Under the pieces are notes generated by a model. That model ran no database searches. It was not told where the DNA came from and worked only from the letters and a program-made list of their open reading frames with translations. Both the position numbers and the translations under genes were made by a program. Positions 34,049-46,300 of a stretch of 64,000 nucleotides of DNA are shown here, piece after piece; position 1 is the stretch's first letter, and the number at the start of each line of letters is the position of its first letter. Origin of the DNA: Campanula takesimana (Eukaryota; Streptophyta; Magnoliopsida; Asterales; Campanulaceae); assembly GCA_026119855.1 (NCBI GenBank), contig JAOWBW010000381.1:1-64000 (forward strand), given 5' to 3'.

Positions 34049-35787
34049 CTAATGATAGTATTTCCTCAAATGCTCCGAGTGCCAGGGATGTTTCAACTCT
34101 TTTCCTTCCGGAGTTTTGAGCATGTAGGTCCCCTCTCGGATGATATGAGTGACAATGTAGGGGCCTTCCCAATTGGGGGAGAGTTTGTTTTGCTGGGCTT
34201 TCAAGTGTGTCGACTCGATCTTTCTGAGTACCCAGTCGCCGACTTCAAAACTCTCTTCTTTACTTTGCTGTCATGGTAGGCTTTAGTCCTTTGCTTGTAA
34301 TTAATCATTCTTACCTGAGCCGTCAGCCTTTTTGCTTCAACCAGGTCTAAGTCGAGGAGTCGGTTGTATTCATTGGCCACTTCGTCATAATTGGATACCC
34401 TGAAGGTCGGCAAGGCCATCTCGGCTGGTGCCATAGCCTCTGATCCGTAAGTTAATGCAAAGGGAGTCTCCCCAGTCGGCCCCCGAGTGGTTGTACGAAC
34501 TGCCCATAAAGCAAGGGGGAGGTCGTCCAACCACTTTCCTTGACTTCCTTCTAGGCTCTTTATTAGGGCTTTCAATATCAATTTGTTTGCTGCTTCGGCT
34601 TGACCGTTACCTTGAGGGTGACTGACGGATGATTTTTTGTGCTTAACTCCAAGCCTGCCCAACTCCTCGGTGAAGGCGTCCGAGAATTGGAGTCCATTGT
34701 CGGTCACGATAGTATGAGGTACACCGAACCGACACCAGATATAGTCATGGATGAAATTGATGGCGTTCTCTTCTGTGATTTTGGCCAAAGGCTTAGCTTC
34801 CACCCACTTCGTGAAATAGTCAACTGCTACAATAACAAATTTGTTGCTTCCTTTGGCTAAAGGGAAAGGCCCAATGATGTCGACTCCCCACATATCAAAT
34901 GGCCATGTCGGTATGACGAGGGTTTGCTCCACTGGCGGTACTTTGGGCAGGTCTGAGAAACGCTGGCATTTGTCACACTTCTTCACATAAGCTTGGGCTT
35001 CTTCCCTTAAGTTCGGCCAGTAATAACCGAGTGTGATCACTTTATCAGCAAGGGTTCTGGCCCCCGGGTGTCCTCCACAGATTCCTTCATGTATCTCGGC
35101 CAACAGCTTCTTGGTGTCTTTAGGGGAGACACATCTCAGAAGAGGTCTGGAGAATGATCTGCGGTACAGAATGTCGTTCCAGACTACGTATCGAGCCGAC
35201 TTCCTCTTTATCGTCTTGGCCGCTATCTCGTCCTCTGGTAACTTGCCTTCCTTATTGTAGTCCTTGTAGTCTTCAATCCAGGTTCTTTCTTCATCATCCA
35301 GAATAAGGATCTCAAGTCTCTCGAAGGCAGGTTGGTCGGCATAGATGATCAGTGGGTTGGTCTCTTCTGACGTGGCCATTTTTGACAACAGATCGGCCTC
35401 CTGGTTGTGTTCTCGTCCTACTTGCCTGATTTCCCAAAACTCTAAGTTTTTGGTCATACTTAAGACGAGATCCCGGTACTTAGTCAGCATGTGGTTCTCG
35501 GTGTTATATTCTCCTTTCACTTGGTTCACCACGAGTTGGGAATCACTGTAAGCTACCAGTTTGTTGGCACCAAAGAACTTCGCCCTTTCTATTCCCAAGA
35601 TCAAGGCCTCGTACTCGGCCTGATTGTTAGAAGCTGGGAATTTAAATCTGATGAAATCCCGTGCTACATGCTCGCCGCCTGGACTGGTTAGGTACACTCC
35701 TGCCCCACTTCTATCTCTGGTTGTCGACCCGTCTGTATATAAGATCCAGCAATCTTGTGGGAGCGCTTCTAGAGGTTCTCTGTCCAT
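34049..35787 (-). pseudogene. pol: Second RNase H and integrase of the TAT element
   Basis: The N-terminal third is the archaeal-type RNase H (CWILYTDGST, NNQAEYEALILGI, YSDSQLVVNQ, EADLLSKMA). Integrase follows with its HHCC finger (HPGARTLADKV, KKCDKCQ) and catalytic core (WGVDIIGPFP, VTDNGLQFSD, SHPQGNGQAEAANK). The main frame ends at 34201, but the C-terminal SH3-like part (FEVGDWVLRKI...WHSEHLRKYY) continues to a TAG at 34049 in another frame after a one-base shift near 34260. The frame is continuous with the RNase H upstream apart from a stop at 35863. Gene order and the doubled RNase H fit TAT/Retand-type elements. Confidence 0.9.
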
Positions 35788-35862
35788 GGGAAATTTCCTC
35801 TTCCGGGTGGTCGGCGTATATTCGCTTGAGAACGCGGTCTCGACCAGAAAGTCTACCAGGGG

Positions 35863-37163
35863 CTACGCCATCAATGTCTTCCTCGGCTTAAAAGTTATGT
35901 CGAACTCGGTCAATTCTATAGACCAGTTGAGTAGTCTGCCGGAACTGTCCATCTTGTGAAGTATCTTTCTTAGCGGGGCATCGGTGTAGACCGTGATGGG
36001 GTGAGCGGAGAAATATGCGCGCAATTTTCTAGCGGCGATGACCAAGGCGTATGCTATCTTCTCGGCATTAAAATATCTACTCTCGGTTTCTGACAATGCT
36101 TTGCTGACATAGTAAACCGGCTTCTGGATCCCGTTGTCTTCGCGCACTAACACGGCTGCCACGGCCCTGTCTGTTGCAGCCAGGAATACCGAGAGTGTTT
36201 CTCCCATGATCGGACTACTGAGTAAAGGGGGTGAGCCTAGGTACTCTTTCAATTGCTTGAACGATTCCGAGCACTCCTTGGTCCAGACGAAGTCTTTAGT
36301 TCCTTTTAGAGCCTTGAAGAAATCTCTGCCGACTTGGAGACGAATCTTCCTAGGGCGGCTACTCTTCCGTTCAATCTTTGAACCTCCTTTATGCATGTCG
36401 GCTCTTTCATGTCGACCAAGGCTTGGATCTTCTCTGGGTTCGCCTCAATGCCGCGCTGGGATACCATGAAACCGAGGAACTTGCCTGCTGTGACCCCGAA
36501 CACGCATTTACTAGGGTTGAGCTTCATATCGTTCTCCTTTAGATTTCTTATGGTCTCCGTTAGATCCGGGACGTGACTTCCTGACTTGGTTTTTATTACC
36601 ATGTCGTCAATGTAAGCCTCCATGTTTCTGCCGATCTGGGATTTGAACATCTTGTTCACCATCCTTTGATAAGTTGCACCGGCATTCTTGAGGCCGAAAG
36701 GCATCATCACATAACAGTAATTCCCTCCCGCTGTTTGGAAGGCGGTTTTCTCTATGTCTTCCTCGGCCATCTTGACTTGGTGGTAACCGGAATAAGCATC
36801 CAGAAAACTCAGAGTTTGATGTCCGGCAATGGAGTCCACCAACTTGTCGATCCTGGGAAGCGGGTAGCTGTCTTTTGGGCATGCCTTGTTGAGATCCGTG
36901 AAGTCAACACACATTCTCCACTTGCCATTCTGCTTCTTCACCATCACGACATTAGCTAACCATTCCGGGTATGTTGTTTCTCGGATGATCCCGGCCCTCA
37001 ACAGCTTATCCACCTCGGCCTCGATTGCTTTCTCTTTCTCGGTGGAGAAAGCCCTTCTTCCTTGTCTGATTGGTTTAAAAAACTTGTCGACCTCTAGCTT
37101 ATGAAGAGCTACGGCTTCTTTAACTCCAACCATGTCTTCTACCCTCCATGCAAATGCATCCAA
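35863..37163 (-). pseudogene. pol: Reverse transcriptase and first RNase H of the TAT element
   Basis: Reverse transcriptase at 36306-37163 shows MCVDFTDLNKACPKD, LDAYSGYHQV, MPFGLKNAGATYQ and the catalytic YIDDM. The gypsy RNase H follows in a second frame at 35863-36396 (FLAATDRAVAAVL, YYVSKALSETESRYF, YTDAPLRKIL). The frame changes near 36330. The RNase H frame hits a TAG at 35863-35865, after which the same frame stays open into the second RNase H, so this stop looks like a single base change. Non-functional as written. Confidence 0.9.
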
Positions 37164-38170
37164 GTTGCTTTTGAGCAGAGTGATGAGTTCCTCTCTCTCT
37201 CTTCTTGGGGAAGTTGTCTCCCAATCTTTATTTTCTGCTCGGGGTAGTCAAGGTTAATGATGACCTCGTCCAACTGATCGACCGGTCTCAGCTCGGGTCC
37301 TTCCCTGAATTCCAAAGTTTCCACAGTCATTTGCTTGATCCTCTTTTCTTTGCTATCCGGGTTCTTTCTTTCGCTTTCCAAGCTCAGGTTTGCCATATCT
37401 GGGAGCTTGTCCATCTCGACCTCTATGGTTGCGGGCTCTGTGGCCTTTGAGTTCTGGACGAGAGTGAGGGCTGAGGAACTTGGCTCGTCTTGATCTATGT
37501 TCATGGATATAGATCCAAAGCCATCCAATCCATAAGTGACGCCTTCCTCAGTCGTCTTGCCATCAAGTGACATAGTTTCCTCGGACGTTTCCACTGTTAT
37601 CACACCTATCTTGGGGGCTGATGTTGTCACCGTGGTCGACTTGGATATGACGATGTTCCTTTCCGGCGTGTCAATCTCCATACGAGCTTTGGTTTTTCTG
37701 GACCTCATGACATGTTCTAAGAAGTGTTTTGGGTTTCCAAGGACACATCCTATTCCTTCTGGAGTTGGGAATTTCACCCTTTGGTGAGGCAGAGAGGCAA
37801 CCATTCCCAATTTTCCTTGACTAGGCGAGCCGAGGATGGCATGATAATCACTAGCCAGGTCCATAACAATGAAAGTGATCATGGACGACGTCTTGTAAGG
37901 ATAGTCGCCGACTTCCAATAGTAGGTCCACCGTTCCTTTAGCCTCGGCTTTATGATTAGTGAAACCCTCTAATCTCCCATTGTAGGGGACTAACATGGTA
38001 TCCGGCAGCTCCATCTCTTTGAAGGTCTTGTAGTATAGCACATCTTTGGCGGCCCCCGAGTCTATAAGTAGTCTTTCTGACTCACAATTATCAATCCGTC
38101 CGGTGATGACCAAAGGTTGTTCTCTCATGGCCCTGTTTCCGGCCAACTCGTTTGGGGAGAAACTGATCAC
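37139..38170 (-). pseudogene. pro: Protease region of the TAT element
   Basis: An aspartic protease with active-site LLIDSGAAKDVLY lies in the first third, followed by the flap and the second conserved block ITFIVMDLASDYHAILG. The later part is a charged linker before reverse transcriptase. Frame changes at about 38170 and 37160 separate it from gag and reverse transcriptase; it overlaps both neighbours by short stretches in other frames. Confidence 0.85.
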
Positions 38171-40078
38171 CTCCTCCCCCTTATGGATCCACGGGGAATG
38201 TGGTAGACCTTACTAAGCTCATGGATTTGTTCCCTTAGCCGTGTATTTGAAGGAATTTCTTCCCGGATTACGCCAATTAACTTTGCCCGGGGTGGTCTGT
38301 CGTCTCGGCCACCTTCTCTCTCGTCTTCCCTCGGGCGCTTGTTAACCTTTTTGGCTATGAACTCATCCAACTTTCCTTGATCGGCCCATCGCTGCAGTAT
38401 CTTCTTCAAGGCAAAGCAATTGTCGGTCTCATGCCCATTGTCCCGGTGATAAGCACAGTATTTGCTCGTGTCCCGGGGAAATTTCGGATTGTCTCTTAGA
38501 GGCTTTGGGTCCGGTAAGTTGACCAGGGTCATTATCTCAGAAATCGGCTTTGTGAGAGGTGTAAAGACCTCGGTACCTCGGGTTCTATTTTTTCCTCTGT
38601 TTCCCCCTCCGTTGGTGCCTTGTGCCGAGTCAGAAGTGGGCCGACTTTCTTTTCCGTGATCTCAATCTCGGTACCCGGACAGCAATTTCTTCTTTTCCTC
38701 AGCATTGGCTGTAGCATAAGCCATCTGGTATAGCTCAGATTTGGTGAGAGGCTCTCTTACTGACAGTTCGTAGGTGAGGTCCTCTGACCTTTGCCCATTA
38801 TAAAAGCACATTATGATTTCCCTGTCAGTAAGTCTTTCTTCTATTGAGTCGGCCAAGTCCCTGAACCTGTTGTAAAAGCTCATGGTCGACTCGCTCTTCC
38901 CTTGGACAATGTTCGCCAAGTCTGATAACCTCTTCTTCCTGGCCCCGGCCGTGGCGAAGTATTCTAAGAAACTCGTCTTCAACTTAGAGAAAGAGTCGAT
39001 GCTCTTTCTTTCCTGGTCCATGAACCAGGATCTGGCTGCCCCATGTAATGTACTAGCAAAGGCCTTGCAAAGCACGCCGTCCTTGTTAGATAGGAGATCC
39101 ATCATTCCTTCAAAGGATTGAAGGTGATCCATGGCGTCAGTATTGCCAGAGTATTTCTCCAAATGAGGGAGTTTCAGCTGTGGAGAGGGTGGAGAATCTT
39201 TAATCCATTGGGCAATTGGACGCATTGCGTCATAGTCGGTCTTTGGTTTCCTATGCCCCTGATTCATCTCTATATTATCAATCCTTTCTCGTAGGTCCAT
39301 TATGACATGTTCACTGAATCCCGAACTGTTGTGGGAACTTCTAGGTCGGTCTCTTTCTCTATCTTGGCCTCTTCCCACGACTCGGCTGACGTCCGGATCT
39401 TCTCGGTGTCGTCGCGGCGGAGTGCGACGAGGTGGCTCTCGTCTAGGCGGATTTTGCTCTTGGTTTTTCCATACTCTTCTTTCTCCCAAATATCTCACAC
39501 CTGGTGACTCTGCTTCCTGCTCCCTTCTTCGGTTTATCTGATTTCTCAGATCTCTTTCATCAGGATTTACCGGACCAAGACGACCATCAAGTCGGCTAGG
39601 TGGGGCGTCTCGATTCCTTCGGGGAGGTGCAGGTGGATCCTGACGACTTCTGCCATCAGCTGGAAGGTCTTCCCTGCGTTCGCTTCTCTCTCCGTCTCCC
39701 CTGACCTCTCTATTGTCAGTCGGTTGAATGAAAGGAGCTAGGGAGTGATCCAGGTCGAATTCCAAGAGAGCTCACTGGGCATCAGCTAATTGCTGAAGGG
39801 TAGTAAGGTTCTGTTGTAGCAATACCCTTCGATCAATGAGGGAGGGCCTAGATGGGCCAGCTTCGGTAGGTAGAGGACGTGATGCAGTTCGCCTCCGTCG
39901 CCCATACTGATGAGTAATCTCAGGTGGCGGACCTTTGGAGCGAGTATGCATTCCATGTCCCGGAGGGGGGAAGACCTTGATTTAGCGCATTATTGTTTGC
40001 CATGTTCAGCGGCGGCGGATTCCGGCTAGCGTCGGGAGTGACGCTCGCTTCCTGTCCGTCAGTAAGGATTTTGGACAT
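38167..40078 (-). pseudogene. gag: Gag of the TAT element
   Basis: The start is likely the ATG at 40078 (MSKILTDGQEAS), about 45 bases after the primer-binding site. A frame change near 39950 and a stop near 39773 precede the main frame 38662-39765. That frame has an arginine/proline-rich part and then the retrotransposon gag core (HLQSFEGMMDLL, GAARSWFMDQ, FYNRFRDLAD). The zinc-knuckle-like CAYHRDNGHETDNC block is in a further frame at 38167-38532. Gag would build the virus-like particle and bind RNA; this copy is interrupted at least three times. Confidence 0.85.
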
Positions 40079-40121
40079 GATGAATTTGCAGTTTTCCGAA
40101 TGGAAGAGTTCTCCAAACAAT

Positions 40122-40141
40122 GTTCCCGGCAATGGAACCAA
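40122..40141 (-). other. Primer-binding site of the TAT element
   Basis: On the minus strand TTGGTTCCATTGCCGGGAAC follows the 5' LTR. It resembles the GGCGCCGTTGCCGGGG site of the Athila element with changes; the matching tRNA is not certain. Confidence 0.65.
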
Positions 40142-40143
40142 AC

Positions 40144-40790
40144 TGATGCTGCACGAAACGTGTTGGATCAGCCCTCCGTCTAGTGGTTCAGATAACCCCA
40201 GCAAAGAATATCTTCGTGTCCGGAATCTGCACACAATGAACAAAACGTGAACTAGCCGGGGCTTCACCGGCAAAGGCCCTCCGGCGTGAGAGTAAGAATT
40301 CGGGTGATCTGTGAATAGAGAAATCAATGGACTAGTTAGGGCCCAAGAGTTCGTTACCCGTTCCTGTGTAGAGGACCTGTTTTTATAGGCGTGGGTGTAT
40401 GAGTTCTGACTTGTTAGGAAAGCCAGGAAGCCCGTGGTGATGTAGGACTCATATTCCTTGGAGATAGACTCCTGATAAGGATGGATTAAGCCCTGTTATC
40501 TGATAGGAGAGTTATCCTTGCTTGGATAAGGACTCTTAATTTTAGAGTTGTAGTATAACTCTATAAGTGGATTCCCGATAGAAGTAGGAGGCATATGGTG
40601 TAAGTCGTCCCGTCATCTGTCTCGGCTTTGTCACGGAAGCCGGCTAGGGATCGGGCCTATTGGAACTCGGCTAGGCAAGGTCTTCCTGCTGGATGTCGGC
40701 CTCCGGGAAGGTGGGCTTCGTTAATGGGCCTCAGGGGTGTGAGCCCAGAATGTATGAGTCCCATTTAACCAAGTCGGTTTATGTCGTTCA
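40144..40790 (-). repeat. 5' LTR of the TAT element
   Basis: Copy of 28123-28770. Visible differences include CCCGTGGTG for CCCGTAGTG and CATATGG for CATGTGG. Confidence 0.95.
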
Positions 40791-40795
40791 CCTAT

Positions 40796-42269
40796 ATAAC
40801 CACAATTTTCAGTGGTGTCGATGTCGATGGTTAATGCCACATAGGCATGTCATGAACTAACCCTCATGACCGGGTATCAATAGTATATCAATATTAACCC
40901 ACAAATAATGGGTGTCATTAAGTGATCATTCTTTTATCAATGAGGTTCTTTGATTGACCAATAATTCAATGTCAATTTAAAGTCAGATTTAATTTAACTG
41001 ACGGAAACGCTTAGAGTGAATTCCAATAAAAAATTACCGGCCATAACAGTAAAACAATAATTACTCTAGGAACGGAGGGTCAATAAATAATGATATACAA
41101 TAGGACTAAGAGACGTAAATCCCTTACCTTAACTGCGAGCCTTCTCGAAGTACGAAGAAACGTGCCCTTCACTTGAGCTTCCCAAAATCTAATAAAAATA
41201 TATTTAATATTATTAACGAAACTAAATAACTAATTGTCATTTCATAATCTCTTAGAGTTGCTTGCGATCATCATAACTTGAAGACCCTTCCTAGTGTATA
41301 AATTTCTAATTATGGTTTGATTGTGGCAATCTACAAACATTTAGACCAAACTGTAATTATTAATATAACATGGGTTAAATGAAAATTTTGTTTCACCATA
41401 GTCAAAATCCAATAGTCAATATATGAGAGCCTTGTATGTGCTCGGCCGAACGAACGTACCCTCTGAGCACACTTCAATTCATTTGATTTCTATCATTTTT
41501 TATTCTTTTTGTTTTATTGATCACTTATCACATATCCCTTATATATGGAATGAATATTTTATTTGAGTAATATCAAGGCTTCTTCCCTAATAAACCCAAC
41601 CAACACAATTGCCCTCGACCGACCTACCTACTGACATGGTCTTTCTTTGATTTCATTTTACCCCAAATTCCAAATGTTGTTATCTTATTCTGCAATCTCT
41701 CTTTTGAGTTGAAGCACAACTTCATACCATAAAATAAAATATTGAAAGTAGGCTTACCTAACGATGAAACCCAACGCCGCAACAGCTACTTCCTGCCTTC
41801 GAGAAGCAGCTCCGTGCCGCCCCGTACCAGATTTACACTTCATTCCCTCTCTTTCTCTCCAAGAAGTGCACACCAAAAGCAACAACCATCGCCTCCTTTT
41901 ATACTACTCTTACAGAGACTCCTAGCGTCCGACATTAAGGATGGCGACACAAATCATTTCTCCTACCTTCCATTGCAACCCATTTGTATTCTCCTGTAAC
42001 TACTGCAATAACTTTATTTTATTTTTTTCCTCACAATAGCCTCAAATAAAACCCTAAAAGATGTTATACTTAGAAATCCAAATCAGCCCACTCATTAACC
42101 AAAGTCAACTCCAAATCTTATGTAAGCCTTAGAGAGTTTTAAGTCCATACGGCCCAACAGGCCCAATTAGCATGAAAGTCCACTGATTCCGAATTTGATT
42201 AATTTACTAATTTCATTAAAAATAGAAATTTTATCATTATCATTAAATTTTATTTTTCGGGTTATTACA
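40796..42269 (-). repeat. Chromovirus 3' LTR, proximal part
   Basis: Continues the LTR from 28122 after the TAT insertion and ends TTTTCGGGTTATTACA. No genes; 41742-41999 is a chance frame. Confidence 0.85.
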
Positions 42270-42287
42270 TACTTACCCCCGTTAAAA
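42270..42287 (-). other. Polypurine tract of the chromovirus
   Basis: On the minus strand AACGGGGGTAAGTA directly precedes the 3' LTR. Confidence 0.7.
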
Positions 42288-42316
42288 GAAGTTTAGTTCT
42301 CTAAACTTGACGTACT

Positions 42317-45103
42317 TCATTCGATGAACAATTTGGGGTATTTCTCCCGCATCTCGCTTTCCAGCTCCCACGAAGTTTCTCGAATCGAATGGTTATTCCA
42401 TTGAACTTTCACGTAGGGTATGACGCGTTTTCTCAACACTTGGTCCTTCTTATCCATAATCTGAATCGGTTCTTCATCATAACTCAGATCCGCTCGAAAA
42501 CGTAACTGTTCAAACTCAATGACATGGCTTGGGTCAGGGGCATACTTTCGTAACATGGACAAATGAAAAACATTGTGAACTCCCGACAGAGCAGGCGGCA
42601 ATGCCAGTCTATAATCCACCTCTCCCACTCGATCAAGAATCTTGAAGGGTCCGACATACCTCGGACTAAGCTTTCCTCTGATCCCAAATCTCATAACGCT
42701 CTTCGTAGGGGATATCATTAAGAATACATGGTCTCCCACCTCAAACTTAAGTTCACGATGATGTTTGTGTGCATATGATTTCTGTCTACTTTGTGCTGTC
42801 AATAATCTCTTCTATACCAATTGTATATTTTCAGTAGTCACTTGAAACAATTCGGGTCCCAATAACTTTCTCTCGCCCACTTCGCCCCAACAAGTCGGCG
42901 AACGACATTTCGTACCATACAAGGCTTCATGCGGAGCCATGCCAATACTAGAGTGAAAGCTATTGTTGTATGAAAATTCTACCAAAGTTAGATGTTCATC
43001 CCAAGAACCTTCCCAATCCAATGAGCACGCCCTAAGCATATCCTCAAGTGTTTGGATAGTCCGCTCTAACTGTCCATCTGTCTGCGGGTGAGATGCGGTA
43101 CTCATATTCAAATGAGTCCCCAATGCTCTCTGTAAACTTCCCCAAAATTTTGATGTGAATCTAGCATCTCTATCAGACACAATCGGTACTGGCACTCCAT
43201 GAATTCTAACTATTTCATCAACGTACATTTTGGCTAACTTTTCCATGGAATCAGTAATTTTGAAAGCTAAAAAGTGAGCCAACTTGGTCAACCTATCAAC
43301 GATCACCCAATTTGTGTTATGACCCTTTAGGGTCCTTGGTAGTCCTACCACAAAATCCATGGCAATGTGTTCCCACTTCTATTCGGGAATCGGTAATGAC
43401 TGCAATAAACCACCCAGCCTCTGATGTTCGCACTTTATCTGTTGGCACACCAAACACTTAGCTACCAAGTCTGCTATATCTTTCTTCACGTTGATCCACC
43501 AATATGTATCCTTCACATTTTGGTACATCTTCGTACTACTAGGGTGCACTGCGAATCGAGAACAATGAGCTTCTTCAAGGATTTCTCGTTTAATACTCTC
43601 ATTATCTGGAACACAGATCCTTGATTGATACCTCAACATACTGTCACCCCCAACTTTAAATTCAGATGAATCGCCATCCTTCAATTTATCTAGGATCTCA
43701 ACTAACTCTGGATCAACTACTTGGGCCGCCTTAATTCTTTCTAACAACGCTAGTTGCACGCTCAAATGTTCCAAACGACCCCTCTCACTATCAATCTTGA
43801 CTTCTAAGCATTCATGTTCGGCGTCCTCTATCCTCTCTCCTTCGATTGCTAGCATGGCTGCTAAGCTCCCCTATTCTTACGACTTAAGGCATCAGCCACT
43901 TTATTGGCTTTTCCTGGGTGATACAAAATGTTACAATCATAATCCTTCAATAACTCCAATCATCTTCTCTGTCGCATGTTCAGCTCCTTCTGAGTGAATA
44001 TGTACTTGAGGCTTTTATGGTCTGTATATATTTCACAATGTACACCATATAGATAACGTCTCCAAATCTTCAAAGCGAAAACTATTGCCGCCAATTCTAA
44101 ATCATGAGTTGGGTAGTTTCTCTCATAACTCTTCAACAGACGGGATGCATAAGCGATCACCTTCTCATTCTGCATTAAAAAACAACCTAACCCTTTCAAT
44201 GAAGCATCACTATAAATCACAAAACCCTCTGCCCCCGATGGCAGGGTAAGAATCGGCGCAGATACTAATCGCTTCTTCAACTCTTGAAAATTGGCCTCGC
44301 ATTCCTCTGTCCATTCAAACTTAACATCCTTTTGCATCAATTTTGTCAATGGAAATGATATCTTGGAAAATCCTTCCACAAAACGTCTGTAATAACCAGC
44401 TAACCCCAAGAAACTCCGAAACTCAGTCACTGTCGTCGGTCTTTCCCAATTCACAACTGCTTCAATTTTTGATGGGTCCACCGATATACCTTCGTTGGAC
44501 ACTACATGACCCAGGAAAACTACTTCTTCAAGCCAAAATTTGCACTTCTTAAACTTAGCATATAACTTTTGTTCCCTCAAAATCTGCAGTACTATCCTCA
44601 AATGTTCCTCATGTTCTTCATTCGTTTTAAAGTAGGCTAGGATGTCATCAATGAACACAAAAACACACTTATCCAGAAACTTTCTGAAATACTCTATTCA
44701 TAAGCTCCATAAACGTTGTCGGTGCATTAGTCAATCCAAACGGCATCACTACAAACTCATATTGACCATACCTTGTTCTAAAGGAAGTCTTGGCTATATC
44801 GTCTTTCTTCACTCTCAGGTGATGATAACCAGACCTCAAATCTATCATCAAGAAGTAACACGCTCCACGAAGTTGGTTAAACAATTCATCTATTCTCGGC
44901 AACCGATATTGATTCCTTACCGTCACACGGTTTAGTTCACGATAATCGATACGTAACCTCATCGACCCATCCTTCTTCTTCACAGATAATACCGGTGCAC
45001 CCCATGGTGAGACACTCGGTCTAATCAAACCCTTATCCAACACTTGATCATAGGTTGGTAGAATCAATGGAGTGATTCTGTATCTAATCTGATTACTCAA
45101 ACT
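42317..45103 (-). pseudogene. pol: pol of the chromovirus: reverse transcriptase, RNase H, integrase, chromodomain
   Basis: Reverse transcriptase at 44669-45100 has MRLRIDYRELN, LRSGYHHLRV and MPFGLTNAPTTF. The catalytic FIDDIL continues in another frame at 43960-44658 with RNase H (YSDASLKGLG, YTDHKSLKYIF). The integrase zinc finger is at 43379-43855 (WWINVKKDIA, CLVCQQIKCEHQ) and the core at 42812-43360 (MDFVVGLPRT, VSDRDARFTSKFW, SHPQTDGQLERT). The C-terminus has GPFKILDRVG and then a chromodomain (YVKVQWNNHSIRETSWELE), which in chromoviruses directs integration to chromatin marks. Breaks: frameshifts near 44660 and 43870, and TGA or TAG codons at about 43960, 43379 and 42812, where the surrounding frame stays open. 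Confidence 0.9.
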
Positions 45104-45214
45104 AGCTTAAAACTTTAGAGCCTTTTGCGCTTCATCATCGAAGAACGTTAGGGCAAATTCTAGCAATTCGGTGAATCTAGCACCATAGTCGTCCACCGTC
45201 ATCACCTGAGATGT
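45104..45214 (-). pseudogene. gag: Gag fragment of the chromovirus, fused to reverse transcriptase by deletion
   Basis: On the minus strand the short open stretch MTVDDYGARFTELLEFAL resembles the gag core block of chromoviruses. It is followed within a few bases by reverse-transcriptase sequence, so the gag C-terminus, zinc knuckle, protease and front of reverse transcriptase are deleted. Upstream it stops at an unrelated AT-rich repeat. Confidence 0.6.
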
Positions 45215-45870
45215 AACACTCTGTTCTGATAAAAGTAACAGTTTCATCTTCAAAAAATAACACTTTTACTGTCAAATGTAACAGCAATTTTACAAGAAAA
45301 TTTAAATTGTTTGATAGTTTTTGTGGTTAGAAAAAGTAATATTTGAAGTGTAACAGAATGCATATATTATTATAATTTTCAATATAGATGAATGTAACAT
45401 TTTTATTTAGTAAATGTTACTTTTCTTTAAAAAAAAAAGTAAAAATTCATGTATATAATCGTGTTTGCATTTTAATTTTTACTTTCTCAATAAAAATTGT
45501 TACATTTAAGAATATAAACGGTTACAATTGAGAAAAAAATGTTACATTCATTTTTTATAAAATGTAACATTAGTTTAGTTTGTCAATCTTATGTTAACTT
45601 TGAAAAAAAATATTACATTTGAAAAAAGTGTGTTACATTCCTTTATAAAAAGTGTGACATTAGTTTAGTTGTCACTTATGTTATCTTTAATATATTGCAG
45701 CAAAACTGTGGTACATTTTGAAAAAAAAAGTGTTACATTTGAAAAAAAATGTTACATTTCGTTATAATAAGTGTTACTTTTGTTGGCAAGGAAAAATAAA
45801 ATTAGGGGGCAAAAAAAAAAAAAAAAAACGGCTCGGCTCCGTGCGAGCCGTCGCACGGCATGCGGCGGCC
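45215..45870 (+). repeat. GTTACATT-rich dispersed repeat, copy 1
   Basis: AT-rich sequence with dozens of TGTTACATTT/GTAACACTTTT motifs. It ends in a GC-rich hairpin block (CGGCTCGGCTCCGTGCGAGCCG, about 45831-45852) preceded by an A run. The reverse complement of 55995-56605 matches it in order (AACACTC, AAAAGTAACAG, CTGTCAAATGTAACAGCA, ..., GGCTCGGCTCCG). Family unknown; the end with an A run and hairpin is unlike MITEs. Confidence 0.75.
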
Positions 45871-46042
45871 GCACAAGAGACAACCTCTTATAATAATTTA
45901 TTAAAGCTTGCATTAAGATATTTAAAAGTAGTAATTATTGATCAAAGTTTAATCAAAATAATTATGGTGATAACATGTTCACTATGCAAAACATCACAAC
46001 TTTTAACCCACTTCTCACTTAAAGGAAAATTCTACTCTTCAG

Positions 46043-46245
46043 GATGTCTTCCTTCGAGTAAATTGCAAAATAGACATGCGTACTATCAGATTATTACAAC
46101 TTCACACTTGAACTGTCAAAACTCTAATGTCACATGCGTAGTTTATTAATAATTAAACCAAGTTTTTTAGGCGGTGTTAAAAACGTAACGACCGTGTACA
46201 CACATTTCAAATGTAGTCATTAAAGTTTTTTCTTTTGCAATGTCC
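46043..46245 (+). repeat. Long inverted repeat, left arm
   Basis: Matches the reverse complement of about 50550-50755 over about 200 bases by eye (GAGTAAATTGCAAAATAGACATG, ACTGTCAAAACTC, CAAATGTAGTCATTAAAG). The arms are 4.3 kb apart; weaker similarity extends inward for perhaps 60-100 bases. Confidence 0.75.
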
Positions 46246-46300
46246 TCTCCCTCTCACGGAATTATCAAATTTTTAAGAGAAGTTGTTCATGTGCTATCAC

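Larger units (their letters stand above)
28123..40790 (-). mobile_element. TAT-lineage Ty3/gypsy retrotransposon with antisense genes
   Basis: Complete 12.7-kb insertion with TSD CCTAT (28118-28122 and 40791-40795) and LTRs 28123-28770 and 40144-40790 that differ at only a handful of sites by eye. Gag, protease, reverse transcriptase, RNase H, a second RNase H and integrase are on the minus strand. The second, archaeal-type RNase H between RNase H and integrase is diagnostic of the TAT lineage. Between integrase and the 3' LTR, about 5.3 kb carries ORFs on the plus strand, antisense to gag-pol. Several frameshifts and one in-frame stop break gag-pol. Confidence 0.93.
27536..45214 (-). mobile_element. 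Chromovirus (Tekay-like Ty3/gypsy), 5'-truncated, split by a TAT element
   Basis: A minus-strand element whose 3' LTR is 27536-28122 plus 40796-42269 (about 2.06 kb net) and whose pol follows at 42317-45103. A chromodomain at the end of integrase identifies it as a chromovirus, and its sequence looks Tekay-like. It is truncated: a short gag piece is joined directly to reverse transcriptase, and beyond 45214 there is unrelated repeat. No 5' LTR is present, so no TSD can be tested. In-frame stops and frameshifts make it dead. Confidence 0.85.

Noticed and set aside
45831..45852. Helitron 3' hairpin end
   Set aside because: Hairpin present, but no CTRR end, no AT target site and no paired TC start could be shown.
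45718..46149. 143-codon plus-strand ORF
   Set aside because: Runs across a repeat end and an A run into unrelated sequence; no domain.
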